A stretch of 19,825 bases of DNA from Planctomycetota bacterium. GTDB lineage: Bacteria > Planctomycetota > Planctomycetia > Pirellulales > Pirellulaceae. The notes beneath the pieces were generated by a model. It saw only the letters and a program-made list of their open reading frames with translations. It did no database searches and was not told where the DNA came from. Below, in pieces: positions 1-7,448 of this stretch (position 1 is its first letter; the number at the start of each line of letters is the position of its first letter). The stretch is from positions 1-19,825 of the forward strand of contig JAJDEH010000355.1 in the NCBI GenBank assembly GCA_029259935.1. Direction: 5' to 3'. The translations under genes were made by a program, and so were the position numbers.

Positions 1-7
1 TGGTTAG

Positions 8-244
8 CCGCCAACCCCACGCATGTTTGGACGATCGACTCGCTTCGTCGTGCAGAACGCAAGGATCAAGAGCGGCGGCGGTGTGGCAAGCATTAACCGA
101 TCCGGCCCTTTCAGGCAAGATGCACTTCACCGTACGCTCACCAAGATCCCACGAACTCGCCGCTGGCGCATCACCGCCAACGGTCAAAAAGTCCTCGGCA
201 CGACGGTTCAATTGAATTACGATGGACTGTCCATTGTCGCATAG
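8..244 (+). pseudogene. Decayed gene tail, possibly a winged-helix-like C-terminus
   Basis: An open frame runs from just after a stop codon at 5-7 to a TAG at 242-244. Only the last 35 or so codons look protein-like: the stretch KIPRTRRWRITANGQKVLG resembles the '(L)I.K.P.(T/S)(H/R)(R/W)Y.(L/V)T..G' wing-like motif that ends a family of repeated hypothetical or transposon-associated proteins common in planctomycetes and other soil and freshwater bacteria. The part upstream of it has no recognisable partner, so the gene is probably a truncated and frameshifted remnant. The family assignment is from memory of the motif and is tentative. It could also be chance coding in an intergenic stretch. 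Confidence 0.3.
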
Positions 245-247
245 AAA

Positions 248-272
248 ACATGCGCGCACGGCGCGCAGATGT
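248..272. repeat. GC-rich hairpin between gene remnant and oxidoreductase
   Basis: TGCGCGC at 251-257 and GCGCGCA at 261-267 form a perfect 7-bp stem with an ACG loop, and ACA (248-250) can pair with TGT (270-272) across a two-base bulge. It sits four bases after the remnant's stop codon and 30 bases before the next start codon. No T-run follows on either strand, so it is not a canonical intrinsic terminator. It may be a terminator remnant, an operator-like dyad or an mRNA 5' structure. Confidence 0.45.
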
Positions 273-302
273 TACAAAGTAAGACTCTAACGGAAACCAT
301 CC

Positions 303-1376
303 ATGCAACGACAGGTATTCTTGCCGTTTTTCGCTTCGTTCATTACCACTCTGGTTCTTGCCACGAATTGCAGTCATGCCGACGATCCGCTTCGTATCGG
401 GATCCTCGGTTTTGATAGTTACCAGGCCTTGGCCTTTACGCAGTTGTTCCACAAACCACCTGCTGACAATCCCGATCTACGCGGACTTCGAGTCGTCGCG
501 GCATGGCCCGGCGGGAGTCCCGACTTGGAGAAAACGATCTCTGACATCGAGCGTTGGAAACCGAGGCTTATTGACCAAGGCGTTCTGATCGTGGAGTCGA
601 TCGAAGATGTACTCAAGCAATCGGACGCCGTGATGATCATGTCGGTCGACGGCCGCGCTCATTTAAAATTGGCAAGGCATGCTCTGAGGGCCAAAAAACC
701 GGTCTACATCGGCCGTCCCATGGCGGCATCGCTCGATGATGTCATCGAAATGTTTCAGCTTGCGGATCGACATAAAACACCTTTGTTTTCCTGTTCCCAG
801 CATCGATACAGTCCTGGCTTCATTGGCATGCGCGACCATCCCGAAGTAGGCGAGGTCCGAGGCTGCGATGTTTTTGGCGGCTGTCCCATCGTGCCGCATC
901 ACCCCGATTTTTTTTGGCACGCCATCCACAGCTTTGAGACCTTGTATACGATCATGGGCCCCGGCGCGGTGTCGGTGACCAGGGCGGATACGCCTGATGC
1001 CGAACTGGTTACCGGAGTCTGGAAGGACGGCAAGATCGGCACCTATCGGGGAATTCGCAAAGGGGCCGTGAAGTACAGCGCGCTGGTTTTTGGTGACAAG
1101 GGCGTGGCTCCCGCCGGAAAATACGGATATGCCGCGCCGGTGAAAGGTGTCGTGCCCAAAGGACGCTACATGGGCTATGAAGGCGTGGCCACCGAGATGG
1201 CCAAGTTCTACAAGACTCGAAAAATGCCGATCCGTCCCAGCGAGACTATCGAACTGTTCGCCTTCATGGAAGCGGCCCACGAAAGCAAACGTCGCGACGG
1301 AGTTCCCGTACGGCTGGACGAAGTGCTCGCGGCGGCTCGTAAGCGCGTGGCGGCCCGATCGAAATCGTCTGAGTAA
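303..1376 (+). CDS. Exported Gfo/Idh/MocA-family oxidoreductase-like protein
   Basis: The 357-residue product belongs to the Gfo/Idh/MocA family of NAD(P)-dependent oxidoreductases acting on sugars and related polyols. Residues 1-26 form a signal peptide (Arg near the start, hydrophobic core, Ser-His-Ala before DDP), so the protein should leave the cytoplasm. An N-terminal Rossmann start is visible at 31-41 (RIGILGFDSYQ), and the C-terminal half contains the subfamily's His-x-x-x-x-x-Glu-x-Leu-Tyr region at about 206-215 followed by IMGPG. Oddly, the Glu-Lys-Pro motif that supplies the catalytic lysine reads Ile-Gly-Arg-Pro (136-139), so dehydrogenase activity is doubtful. Planctomycetes have many such exported paralogues of unknown substrate. 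The ATG at 303 begins a good signal peptide although no strong Shine-Dalgarno precedes it. The next gene, a cytosolic relative, follows after 37 bases, suggesting co-transcription. Confidence 0.9.
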   Translation: MQRQVFLPFFASFITTLVLATNCSHADDPLRIGILGFDSYQALAFTQLFHKPPADNPDLRGLRVVAAWPGGSPDLEKTISDIERWKPRLIDQGVLIVESIEDVLKQSDAVMIMSVDGRAHLKLARHALRAKKPVYIGRPMAASLDDVIEMFQLADRHKTPLFSCSQHRYSPGFIGMRDHPEVGEVRGCDVFGGCPIVPHHPDFFWHAIHSFETLYTIMGPGAVSVTRADTPDAELVTGVWKDGKIGTYRGIRKGAVKYSALVFGDKGVAPAGKYGYAAPVKGVVPKGRYMGYEGVATEMAKFYKTRKMPIRPSETIELFAFMEAAHESKRRDGVPVRLDEVLAAARKRVAARSKSSE

Positions 1377-1402
1377 CTGTTGGCAAGCAACACGAGTACG
1401 TT

Positions 1403-1410
1403 AGGGGAAA
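1403..1410 (+). promoter_or_regulatory. Ribosome binding site fixing the start at 1414
   Basis: AGGGGAAA lies three bases upstream of the ATG at 1414, a purine-rich Shine-Dalgarno stretch. It favours this ATG over the in-frame ATG at 1429. Confidence 0.55.
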
Positions 1411-1413
1411 TCA

Positions 1414-2406
1414 ATGGGTCAGCAGGTGATGGCACCGGTCAAGGTTGGCGTGATTGGACTGGGGCGATTCGGACGATTGCATTCACTCACGCTAGCCGGT
1501 TTGGCTGAAGCCGAATTGGTCGCCCTGGTAGCTCGACGCCAGGCCAGTCTCGATGCGTTGGCCGACGAACTTCCCGGCGTGCCTGGTTGGACGAATCTGG
1601 ATCAAGCCGTGGCCGAGTCCGACGCGGAGGCTTGGGTCGTCGCTTGCACGACGGCGTCCCATGTTTCGGTCACCAAGAGTTTGCTCGCGGCGGGCAAAAC
1701 CGTCTTGTTGGAAAAGCCAATCGCCGACAATCTGAGCGAAGCGGAAAGTCTCGCACCGCTGGTCCGCCAGGATTCGAGCAATTTAATGATCGGCCACATC
1801 GTTTTGTTTAACAGCGAGTACCAACAATTGCGCGACGAGGTTGCGCGGCGCGGTCCCATTTCCTACATCAATTGCGTAAGGCATCGACCGGCCAGCATCG
1901 TGGAACAGTTTCCGGGCGAAAACCCGTTGCACGCCGCCATGGTTCATGATCTCTACGCCACGCAAGTGTTGGTCAATCGGGCTGAACCGATTCATTGCAC
2001 CGCCCAATACCATCGCACGAAACAGGGCGAAGTAGACCTCGCCTTGGCGCAGCTCAAGTGGGAACAGGGACCGGTCGCTTCGTTTGCGGCGTCGTATCTC
2101 ACTCCTGCCGGCATGCCGCCCCGTGGCATCGACCGTACGGAGGTCTTCGGCGACGGCTGGTCGGCCCGAATCGTTCCAAATCCAAGGCCGATCGAGGTTT
2201 GGAGCGACCGAGCCGAATGGCCGCTGGCACTTGAAATCCGCGCCTCTCCGTCCGGAGCCACCGGCATGATGGCCGAAGAACTGCGCTGCTTCTGCCGAGT
2301 CGCCCGTGGCAGGCAAGAGGTGCCGGTGGGAGCCACTTATTCCGACGCCATTCAAGTTCAGCGTTGGATGGACAAGCTGGCGTCGTCCGCTGAAAATTCG
2401 CCGTGA
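1414..2406 (+). CDS. Cytosolic Gfo/Idh/MocA-family oxidoreductase
   Basis: This 330-residue protein is a typical NAD(P)-dependent Gfo/Idh/MocA dehydrogenase of about the usual family length. The dinucleotide-binding loop GVIGLGRFG is at 12-20, the Glu-Lys-Pro motif at 100-102 gives the conserved lysine, and MVHDLY at 176-181 matches the (G/A)xHxxD catalytic-histidine region (His178, Asp179). There is no signal peptide, so it acts in the cytoplasm. The substrate is probably a sugar, inositol or sugar derivative, but the sequence does not say which. It lies 37 bases after the exported paralogue, on the same strand, and is likely its operon partner; the two may act on related compounds inside and outside the inner membrane. 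The gene ends convergent to egtD, with a palindromic element between them. Confidence 0.9.
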   Translation: MGQQVMAPVKVGVIGLGRFGRLHSLTLAGLAEAELVALVARRQASLDALADELPGVPGWTNLDQAVAESDAEAWVVACTTASHVSVTKSLLAAGKTVLLEKPIADNLSEAESLAPLVRQDSSNLMIGHIVLFNSEYQQLRDEVARRGPISYINCVRHRPASIVEQFPGENPLHAAMVHDLYATQVLVNRAEPIHCTAQYHRTKQGEVDLALAQLKWEQGPVASFAASYLTPAGMPPRGIDRTEVFGDGWSARIVPNPRPIEVWSDRAEWPLALEIRASPSGATGMMAEELRCFCRVARGRQEVPVGATYSDAIQVQRWMDKLASSAENSP

Positions 2407-2442
2407 ACCACTAGGAAAAAAACACGGCGTCGCGTCTTGATC

Positions 2443-2519
2443 AGCCGTTGGGCGTTAGCCCCGGTTTTTCAGAACCGGACTAACGCGTTCCGGCTAATGG
2501 GACACTATTTGCCGGAACG
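2443..2519. repeat. Imperfect palindromic element between convergent genes
   Basis: AGCCG..GCGTTAG..CCGGTT at 2443-2466 is an imperfect inverted repeat of AACCGG..TAACGC..CGGCT at 2473-2495. The right arm also overlaps a second, perfect 9-bp pair: CGTTCCGGC (2486-2494) with GCCGGAACG (2511-2519), so two mutually exclusive stems are possible. A T-run sits in the loop at 2464-2469. The 'GGCGTTAGCCCCGG' type of sequence resembles short interspersed palindromes that I recall as numerous in Pirellulales genomes. Its position just past both stop codons would suit a bidirectional terminator. No second copy was noticed in this window. Confidence 0.6.
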
Positions 2520-2523
2520 ATCC

Positions 2524-3498
2524 TTAACCGCCGGCAGCGAGATGCTGGACGGCGAAGAGGTCTTGCGAGTCGGTCCAACATTGCCTCAACTTCAGACCTG
2601 TTTTTTTCGCCAGATCGGCGAACCCCTCCACGGAATATTTATGAGAATACTCGGTCAGGATCGACTCGCCCTCGGCGAATTGAAACGACTCGTCGCCGAT
2701 CGTGATCGACTGCTTACTTTGACTCACCAAATGCATTTCCACGCGATGATCTTCTTCATTGTAAATCGCGTCATGCTTGAATTGTTCGGGATCAAGATCT
2801 CCCTCCAGCTCGCGGGCGATTCGGTGCAGCAGGTTTAGATTGAATTCGGCCGTGACACCTTGCGAGTCGTTGTAGGCCGCTTTCAGGATGCCGGTGTCCT
2901 TCTGTAAATCCGTGCCGATCAACAAGCTTCCGTCGTCACCACACAGCCGCGCGATTTGCGTCAACATTTGCAACACCGCATCGGGCGTGAAATTCCCTAT
3001 GGTCGAGCCCGGAAAATAGACGGCCACGCGACTAGGAATTCGTTGGGCCGACGGCAATTCAAATTCCGTGGTAAAGTCGGCACAAACCGGCAACACTTCA
3101 ATGTCTGGATAAGCCCGCGACAATTCATCCGCATTCTGTTGCAAGTGTTCTCGTGAAATGTCGACCGGGACATACGCCGCAAGCTCCTCCAAGTGGTCGA
3201 GCAACAGCCGCGACTTGGCACTGCTGCCGCTGCCATATTCGATCAGCATCACGTCCGGACCGATGGCGGCGGCCATGTCTTGGGCGTGCTCTTTCATGAT
3301 CGCCAATTCGGTTCGCGTGAGGTAGTACTCGTCCAGTTCGCAAATTTCTTCAAAAAGCTGCGAACCGCGCTCGTCATAAAAATATTTGCACGGCAGGGTG
3401 CGTGGTTGGCGGCGTAGACCGGCCAGCACATCGTCGCGGAATATTTGCGTGGCGGGCTCGAAATTGAGCATGTTCGTGCTGGCAGGTGATGGAGTCAT
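2524..3498 (-). CDS. egtD: L-histidine N(alpha)-methyltransferase EgtD
   Basis: EgtD uses three S-adenosylmethionine molecules to turn histidine into hercynine (trimethylhistidine), the first step of ergothioneine synthesis, in the cytoplasm. The product is about 324 residues, matching the family. With the longer TTG-started numbering (327 aa, start 3507), the motifs are Tyr-Phe-Tyr-Asp-Glu-Arg-Gly (42-48), the SAM-binding loop EYGSGSSAKS (90-99), FPGSTIGNF with the histidine-contacting Asn (165-173), AYND with the conserved Tyr (211-214) and TEYSHKY (285-291), whose Glu and Ser correspond to the substrate-binding Glu282/Ser284 recalled for the Mycobacterium smegmatis enzyme. All the binding residues are present. 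I prefer ATG at 3498; ATG at 3471 is also possible, and no clear Shine-Dalgarno decides. No egtB, egtC or egtE gene is next to it, which is unusual. Confidence 0.93.
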   Translation of the reverse strand: MTPSPASTNMLNFEPATQIFRDDVLAGLRRQPRTLPCKYFYDERGSQLFEEICELDEYYLTRTELAIMKEHAQDMAAAIGPDVMLIEYGSGSSAKSRLLLDHLEELAAYVPVDISREHLQQNADELSRAYPDIEVLPVCADFTTEFELPSAQRIPSRVAVYFPGSTIGNFTPDAVLQMLTQIARLCGDDGSLLIGTDLQKDTGILKAAYNDSQGVTAEFNLNLLHRIARELEGDLDPEQFKHDAIYNEEDHRVEMHLVSQSKQSITIGDESFQFAEGESILTEYSHKYSVEGFADLAKKTGLKLRQCWTDSQDLFAVQHLAAGG

Positions 3499-3720
3499 CA
3501 ATATCAAAGAGGCTGTTTTCTAGAGGTCGTATCGGGGAGCCTATGCGCCACTTCGCGAGCTTTATGACAAGTACCTTAACAAAGCAGGTCGTTGCCTTCA
3601 ACCGACACCTTCGGGCGGCCTACATGAGCGTCAACTCACGTCGACACCTAGTTGCATACTCGTCGAGGAATTCCGTACCATCAGGACGGCCGCGAATCTT
3701 TTCGGAAGAAAGTAGAACCT
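3499..3720. other. Divergent intergenic region between egtD and glycerate kinase
   Basis: About 220 bases separate the two divergent start codons, so promoters for both genes should lie here. I found no convincing promoter boxes, operator dyad or riboswitch fold by eye. An open frame with a TTG at 3652 enters the kinase gene in frame, but its first 23 codons do not resemble the family. Confidence 0.4.
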
Positions 3721-5118
3721 GTGTTGCGATCCGCTGACCAATTGAAAGAGGATGCGCTGGCGATTTGGAAATCCGGAGTGGACGCCGTGCGCGGCGACCG
3801 GCTTGTGCGCGAGATAATTCACGCCGACGAGGGCCAGTTGAACATCGGCGACCTGTCGCTGGATCTGGATCAAATTCAGCGCATCGTTGTCGTGGGAGCG
3901 GGAAAGGCTGGGGCGGGAATGGCGGCGGGACTCGAAGCCGCGCTCGGCCCGCGACTCATGGAGCAAAAGCAACTTGAAGGGTGGATCAACGTTCCCGCCG
4001 ATTGCGTCGAATCGTTACGGCGAATCAAGCTGCATCCCGCGCGGCCGGCCGGAGTGAATGAACCAACCGAAGCCGGGGTTGGCGGCGCCGAAACGATCTT
4101 GCAGTTGGTTGGATCGCTTTCCGAGAAAGACTTGTGCCTTTGTTTGATATCCGGGGGAGGGTCGGCGTTGTTGCCCGCTCCGGTTGCCGAGATAACGCTG
4201 GCCGACAAACAGGCGGTCACCACATTCTTAAGCGCGGCCGGTGCCAACATTCAAGAATTGAACACGGTGCGAAAAAAGCTGAGCCGGATCAAAGGCGGCG
4301 GCCTGGCTCGAGCGTGCCGCGCGGGCCGTTTGATTTCGCTGACGATTTCGGACGTGATTGGCGACCCGCTGGATATCATCGCTTCGGGTCCGACGGTTCC
4401 CGATCCGGCCACCGACCAAGATGCGATCGACGTACTCGATCGGTTTCAGGCTCGCGCGGCGGGCCTATCGCCGGCGGTGTATGCCTATCTAGAAGCTGCG
4501 GCTGGGCACGCCGACCGTGCATTGAGTCCGATCACGGCCGAAGTCCACAATCTGGTCATTGGCAACAACGCGGCCGCCGTCGACGCGGCCGGAATGGAAG
4601 CCGAGCGCCGAGGATACTCGCACGCCATGAATGCAGCGACCGATTTGGAAGGCCACGCCGAGGAGATTGGCCAACACCTCGCGGCAATGGCTGTTCGCAT
4701 GCGGGACCAGCCTGGTCCCGATTGCCTGATCACCGGCGGCGAGCCGATCGTCAAACTCGCCCCGGCCGACCGCCGTGGCAAGGGCGGGCGCAATCAACAA
4801 CTTGCTTTGGCCGCTTTGGAAGAGCTGCTGAACAGGAATCCGGACTGTCCGTTGGGCGGCATCGTGTTGCTGGCTGGCGGAACCGACGGTGAAGACGGGC
4901 CCACCGACGCGGCCGGAGCGATGATCGATGTGGACACGGCCCGACGGATGGAAAACCATGAACTCAAACCATCGGACTATTTGGACCGCAACGATGCCTA
5001 CACGTTCTTCGAGCAGACCGGCGGGCTCATAAAAACCGGACCGACGCATACCAACGTCTGCGATCTTCGCGTGGTGACCGTGAACCGAGTCGAACAACGC
5101 CCTGAGACCACGCCTTGA
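3721..5118 (+). CDS. Glycerate 2-kinase, MOFRL family
   Basis: This is an ATP-dependent kinase converting D-glycerate to 2-phosphoglycerate, feeding glycerate from glyoxylate, serine or sugar-acid breakdown into glycolysis in the cytoplasm. With the start at 3721 the product is 465 residues. Visible motifs are VVVGAGKAGAGMA (about 56-68), the Gly-rich ISGGGSALL (143-151), NTVRKKLS..KGGGLA (181-196), ASGPTVPD (221-228), GGEPIVKL (339-346), GKGGRNQQLAL (353-363) and the MOFRL-domain signature GGTDGEDGPTDAAG (386-399). This is the GckA/TtuD type, unrelated to the GlxK/GarK kinases. The GTG start at 3721 is preceded by GGAAGAAAG (3704-3712); an in-frame TTG at 3652 would add 23 residues that do not look like the family. 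The methyltransferase gene follows after 79 bases with no evident functional link. Confidence 0.92.
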   Translation: MLRSADQLKEDALAIWKSGVDAVRGDRLVREIIHADEGQLNIGDLSLDLDQIQRIVVVGAGKAGAGMAAGLEAALGPRLMEQKQLEGWINVPADCVESLRRIKLHPARPAGVNEPTEAGVGGAETILQLVGSLSEKDLCLCLISGGGSALLPAPVAEITLADKQAVTTFLSAAGANIQELNTVRKKLSRIKGGGLARACRAGRLISLTISDVIGDPLDIIASGPTVPDPATDQDAIDVLDRFQARAAGLSPAVYAYLEAAAGHADRALSPITAEVHNLVIGNNAAAVDAAGMEAERRGYSHAMNAATDLEGHAEEIGQHLAAMAVRMRDQPGPDCLITGGEPIVKLAPADRRGKGGRNQQLALAALEELLNRNPDCPLGGIVLLAGGTDGEDGPTDAAGAMIDVDTARRMENHELKPSDYLDRNDAYTFFEQTGGLIKTGPTHTNVCDLRVVTVNRVEQRPETTP

Positions 5119-5197
5119 TTGCGGCTGCGGATCCTCACGATCTGCGCCGCACGGGGATTGTTGGTGGGGAGCGCACGTGAAACAATAGACCGTTAAC

Positions 5198-6430
5198 ATG
5201 AGCGAAGATTCCTTGGTATCGGATTACCGGTGGCTAGTAAGCAGTGAAGGAGACCGATACCTTGCGCGGGCCGCCCGCCATGAAGGTTCGACATTGGCGT
5301 TGGCCAAGATCCTGCGGCGCGATCTCTCGGCGCGGCGCGGTCATCTGGTTCTCGAGCAGTTAGAGCTGCGGCAGCGAGCCCAAGCTAAGTTCTCGGCGGC
5401 CGATCAACTCTTTTTCACCCGCCAGGCGTTAGAGCAAGCTACCGACGAGGCCATTGCGGACTACAAAGCAGGCCGTTTCGAAGGCGGTGCCCCGGTTGCC
5501 GATCTTTGCTGCGGAATTGGTGGCGACCTGATGTCGTTGGCCCGGCGCGGCCCCGTGGTGGGCGTCGACGCCGACCCCGTCGCGGTTCTGTTGGCGACAG
5601 AGAATTGCGATCGCTTGGGGCTTACGCAGGCGGAAGTCGAGGCGACCGATGTCGAACACTGTAATCTCGATCCTTGTCACGCTTGGCACATTGATCCCGA
5701 CCGCAGGCCTGGCGGACACCGCACGACCAAACTCGATTATTCAAGCCCCAATCTGGAGACGATTCAGCGACTGGCCGAGTCGCGAAGTTCGTTCGCCGTG
5801 AAACTCGCGCCCGCCGCCACGATCCCGGACGATTGGGCGGCGCGGGCTGAAGTGGAATGGATTGGTAGCGGCCGAGAGTGCAAGCAGCAGGTCGCCTGGT
5901 TCGGCACACTGGCCACTCGCCCCCGCTGCCGCGTCACGACCGTTTTGTCGAGGCATGGTAGATCGCAATTCAGTGCTGATAGCGCATGCTTGGAATCGGC
6001 CCCGATTGCTGATTCGGTCATGCGTTATGTTTATGAACCGCATGCGGCAATGCTTGCCGCCGGACTCGGTCCCGCGTTCGGGCACGATCACGACCTGTTT
6101 CGAGTTTCTCGCGAATGCGGTTACTTGACCGGCGACCATTGGGTACCCGATTCGATTCTGTCAGCGTTTGAAGTGGTTGAAGCTCTCCCTTTCGATCAAC
6201 GGCGCATCAAGTCCGCGCTGCGAAATCTGGATGCTGGGCAGGTAGAGGTCAAAGCCCGGGGCGACAAATATGACTCCGCCGGTCTACAAAAAGCCTTGCG
6301 CGGAAAGGGCCGCGTCGAGGCCGTCGTGCTGGTGGCTCGGCGGGAGGAAAAGACGCTTGCAATCGTCGCCACGCGAACCCATGGACCCGATGGTGCTGGC
6401 ACGACGAATACCCAGAACCATTCGGTGTGA
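5198..6430 (+). CDS. Class I SAM-dependent methyltransferase with THUMP-like C-terminal domain
   Basis: The 410-residue protein has a helical N-terminal region rich in Ala, Arg and Leu (about 1-95), a Rossmann-fold methyltransferase domain with SAM-binding loop ADLCCGIGGD at 101-110 and acidic loop VGVDADP at 121-127, then HIDPDRR at 164-170 where many RNA or protein methyltransferases carry a catalytic (D/N)PP(Y/F)-type motif. YVYEPHAAMLAAGL at 277-290 and the last 100 or so residues match the THUMP-like domain that follows this methyltransferase in actinobacteria and planctomycetes. The overall look suggests an RNA-modifying enzyme of the cytoplasm, but the substrate is unknown to me. Start ATG at 5198 has no strong ribosome site. 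The gene may be co-transcribed with the glycerate kinase upstream, yet no pathway link is evident. Confidence 0.85.
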   Translation: MSEDSLVSDYRWLVSSEGDRYLARAARHEGSTLALAKILRRDLSARRGHLVLEQLELRQRAQAKFSAADQLFFTRQALEQATDEAIADYKAGRFEGGAPVADLCCGIGGDLMSLARRGPVVGVDADPVAVLLATENCDRLGLTQAEVEATDVEHCNLDPCHAWHIDPDRRPGGHRTTKLDYSSPNLETIQRLAESRSSFAVKLAPAATIPDDWAARAEVEWIGSGRECKQQVAWFGTLATRPRCRVTTVLSRHGRSQFSADSACLESAPIADSVMRYVYEPHAAMLAAGLGPAFGHDHDLFRVSRECGYLTGDHWVPDSILSAFEVVEALPFDQRRIKSALRNLDAGQVEVKARGDKYDSAGLQKALRGKGRVEAVVLVARREEKTLAIVATRTHGPDGAGTTNTQNHSV

Positions 6431-6551
6431 GCATTCGTATGACCCTCGGAGCCAAATCCTGTTGTTGTTTTTTGGCAGCGCTGTTCTAATCAGACGAAGG
6501 AACTTCAAACGGATACATCGATTCTCAATCAAGGAAAGTGAGAAATCAGCC

Positions 6552-7304
6552 ATGACAGCGACGGAGCGATTGACGGTCTTGGGTGTAATCTTGGCGGGCG
6601 GTATTACTTGGAACCTAACTCTCGACGTCCACGCCCAGCCTGGCCCGTCCCGGGTGGCACCACCTTCCGCGGATGCCCCTGCCAGTACGGCCGAAAACCC
6701 GATGGCCACTCCCCGGCCTCGTCCCGACGGTCGCTTTCGCGTGCTGCTCGACGATGGCTCGATGGTCTACGGCAAGCTGTCCACCAAAGACACTTGGAAG
6801 ATGAAGTCGGCGTTGGGCGATGTCTCCGTGCCACTCGAAAAATTAGTCTCTTTGGAAATTCAGGGCGAACCCAAGTCGGCCAAGGTCACGCTGAGAAATG
6901 GCGACCGGATCACCGGAGAACTTGCTCTAACTCATCTCAAAGTGGAAGCGAAGTGGGCCGAACTTTCGATTGATCCCAAGCATATCAAGTCGATGATCAG
7001 CAGCGAGTACGTCAGCGGCTATCACATGATTCGGCGGGCGGTATCCGTTCGAGACGCGGAAGGCAACGTACGGGTTCATTTTATCGAAGAGGTCGTCCCC
7101 GGTTCGGCCAGTCCGTACACGCCTAGCCCCACGGGAGGTTTTTATTCGTACCCTTCGCAAGCAGCTCCCCCGACTCTCACGCCAGCATCACCCTACGCAC
7201 CCGCGCCCGTGCCGGTGCCCGCACCATTGGCACCCGCAACCTCAACTCTGCCCCGAGCCCCCACTCCGGTTTATCCCGGTGCTGCGATTGTGCCGGCCGG
7301 CTGA
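6552..7304 (+). CDS. Secreted protein with two Sm/SH3-like beta-barrel repeats and Pro-rich tail
   Basis: I do not recognise a named family. The 250-residue product begins with a signal peptide (hydrophobic residues 8-22, probable cleavage after Val-His-Ala at 28). A short Pro/Ala-rich linker leads to two related units: residues 62-103 (…LLDDGSMVYGKL…) and 110-149 (…LRNGDRITGEL…). Each has the pattern 'hydrophobic-x-Leu-x-(D/N)-Gly-x-x-x-x-Gly-x-Leu' followed by a Lys-containing strand and an 'Ile/Leu-P-x-x-x-Ile/Leu' end, as in Sm-like or SH3-like small barrels found in many planctomycete exported proteins. From about 185 the protein is Pro/Ala/Tyr-rich low complexity, including Ala-Pro-Val-Pro runs. 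AAGGAAAG at 6531-6538 precedes the ATG. A longer in-frame reading from 6270 would overlap the methyltransferase by 161 bases and is unlikely. Confidence 0.75.
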   Translation: MTATERLTVLGVILAGGITWNLTLDVHAQPGPSRVAPPSADAPASTAENPMATPRPRPDGRFRVLLDDGSMVYGKLSTKDTWKMKSALGDVSVPLEKLVSLEIQGEPKSAKVTLRNGDRITGELALTHLKVEAKWAELSIDPKHIKSMISSEYVSGYHMIRRAVSVRDAEGNVRVHFIEEVVPGSASPYTPSPTGGFYSYPSQAAPPTLTPASPYAPAPVPVPAPLAPATSTLPRAPTPVYPGAAIVPAG

Positions 7305-7448
7305 AAATTGCGTTACATTCACCCGGCAGTTCCGAATCAACTGAACAGCGTTTTCGATCTGAAATGGTGGACGGCGCGGCGAACCGTCGCTTAGACTGTA
7401 TTGCTCGATGTTTCGCAGTCACGGTCAATCCTTTCTTGAGACGATATC

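Noticed and set aside
663..1280. 205-codon open frame antisense to the exported oxidoreductase
   Set aside because: The forward frame has signal peptide and family motifs; the reverse frame is His/Gly/Arg-rich without any domain.
3652..3720. TTG start for glycerate kinase
   Set aside because: The extra 23 residues do not resemble the family's N-terminus and no better ribosome site accompanies them than that before GTG 3721.
4489..5199. 236-codon open frame antisense to glycerate kinase
   Set aside because: All kinase motifs are on the + strand; the reverse product has no recognisable features.
6270..6551. Upstream extension of the secreted repeat protein
   Set aside because: It would overlap the methyltransferase gene by 161 bases and bury the clear signal peptide that starts at 6552.
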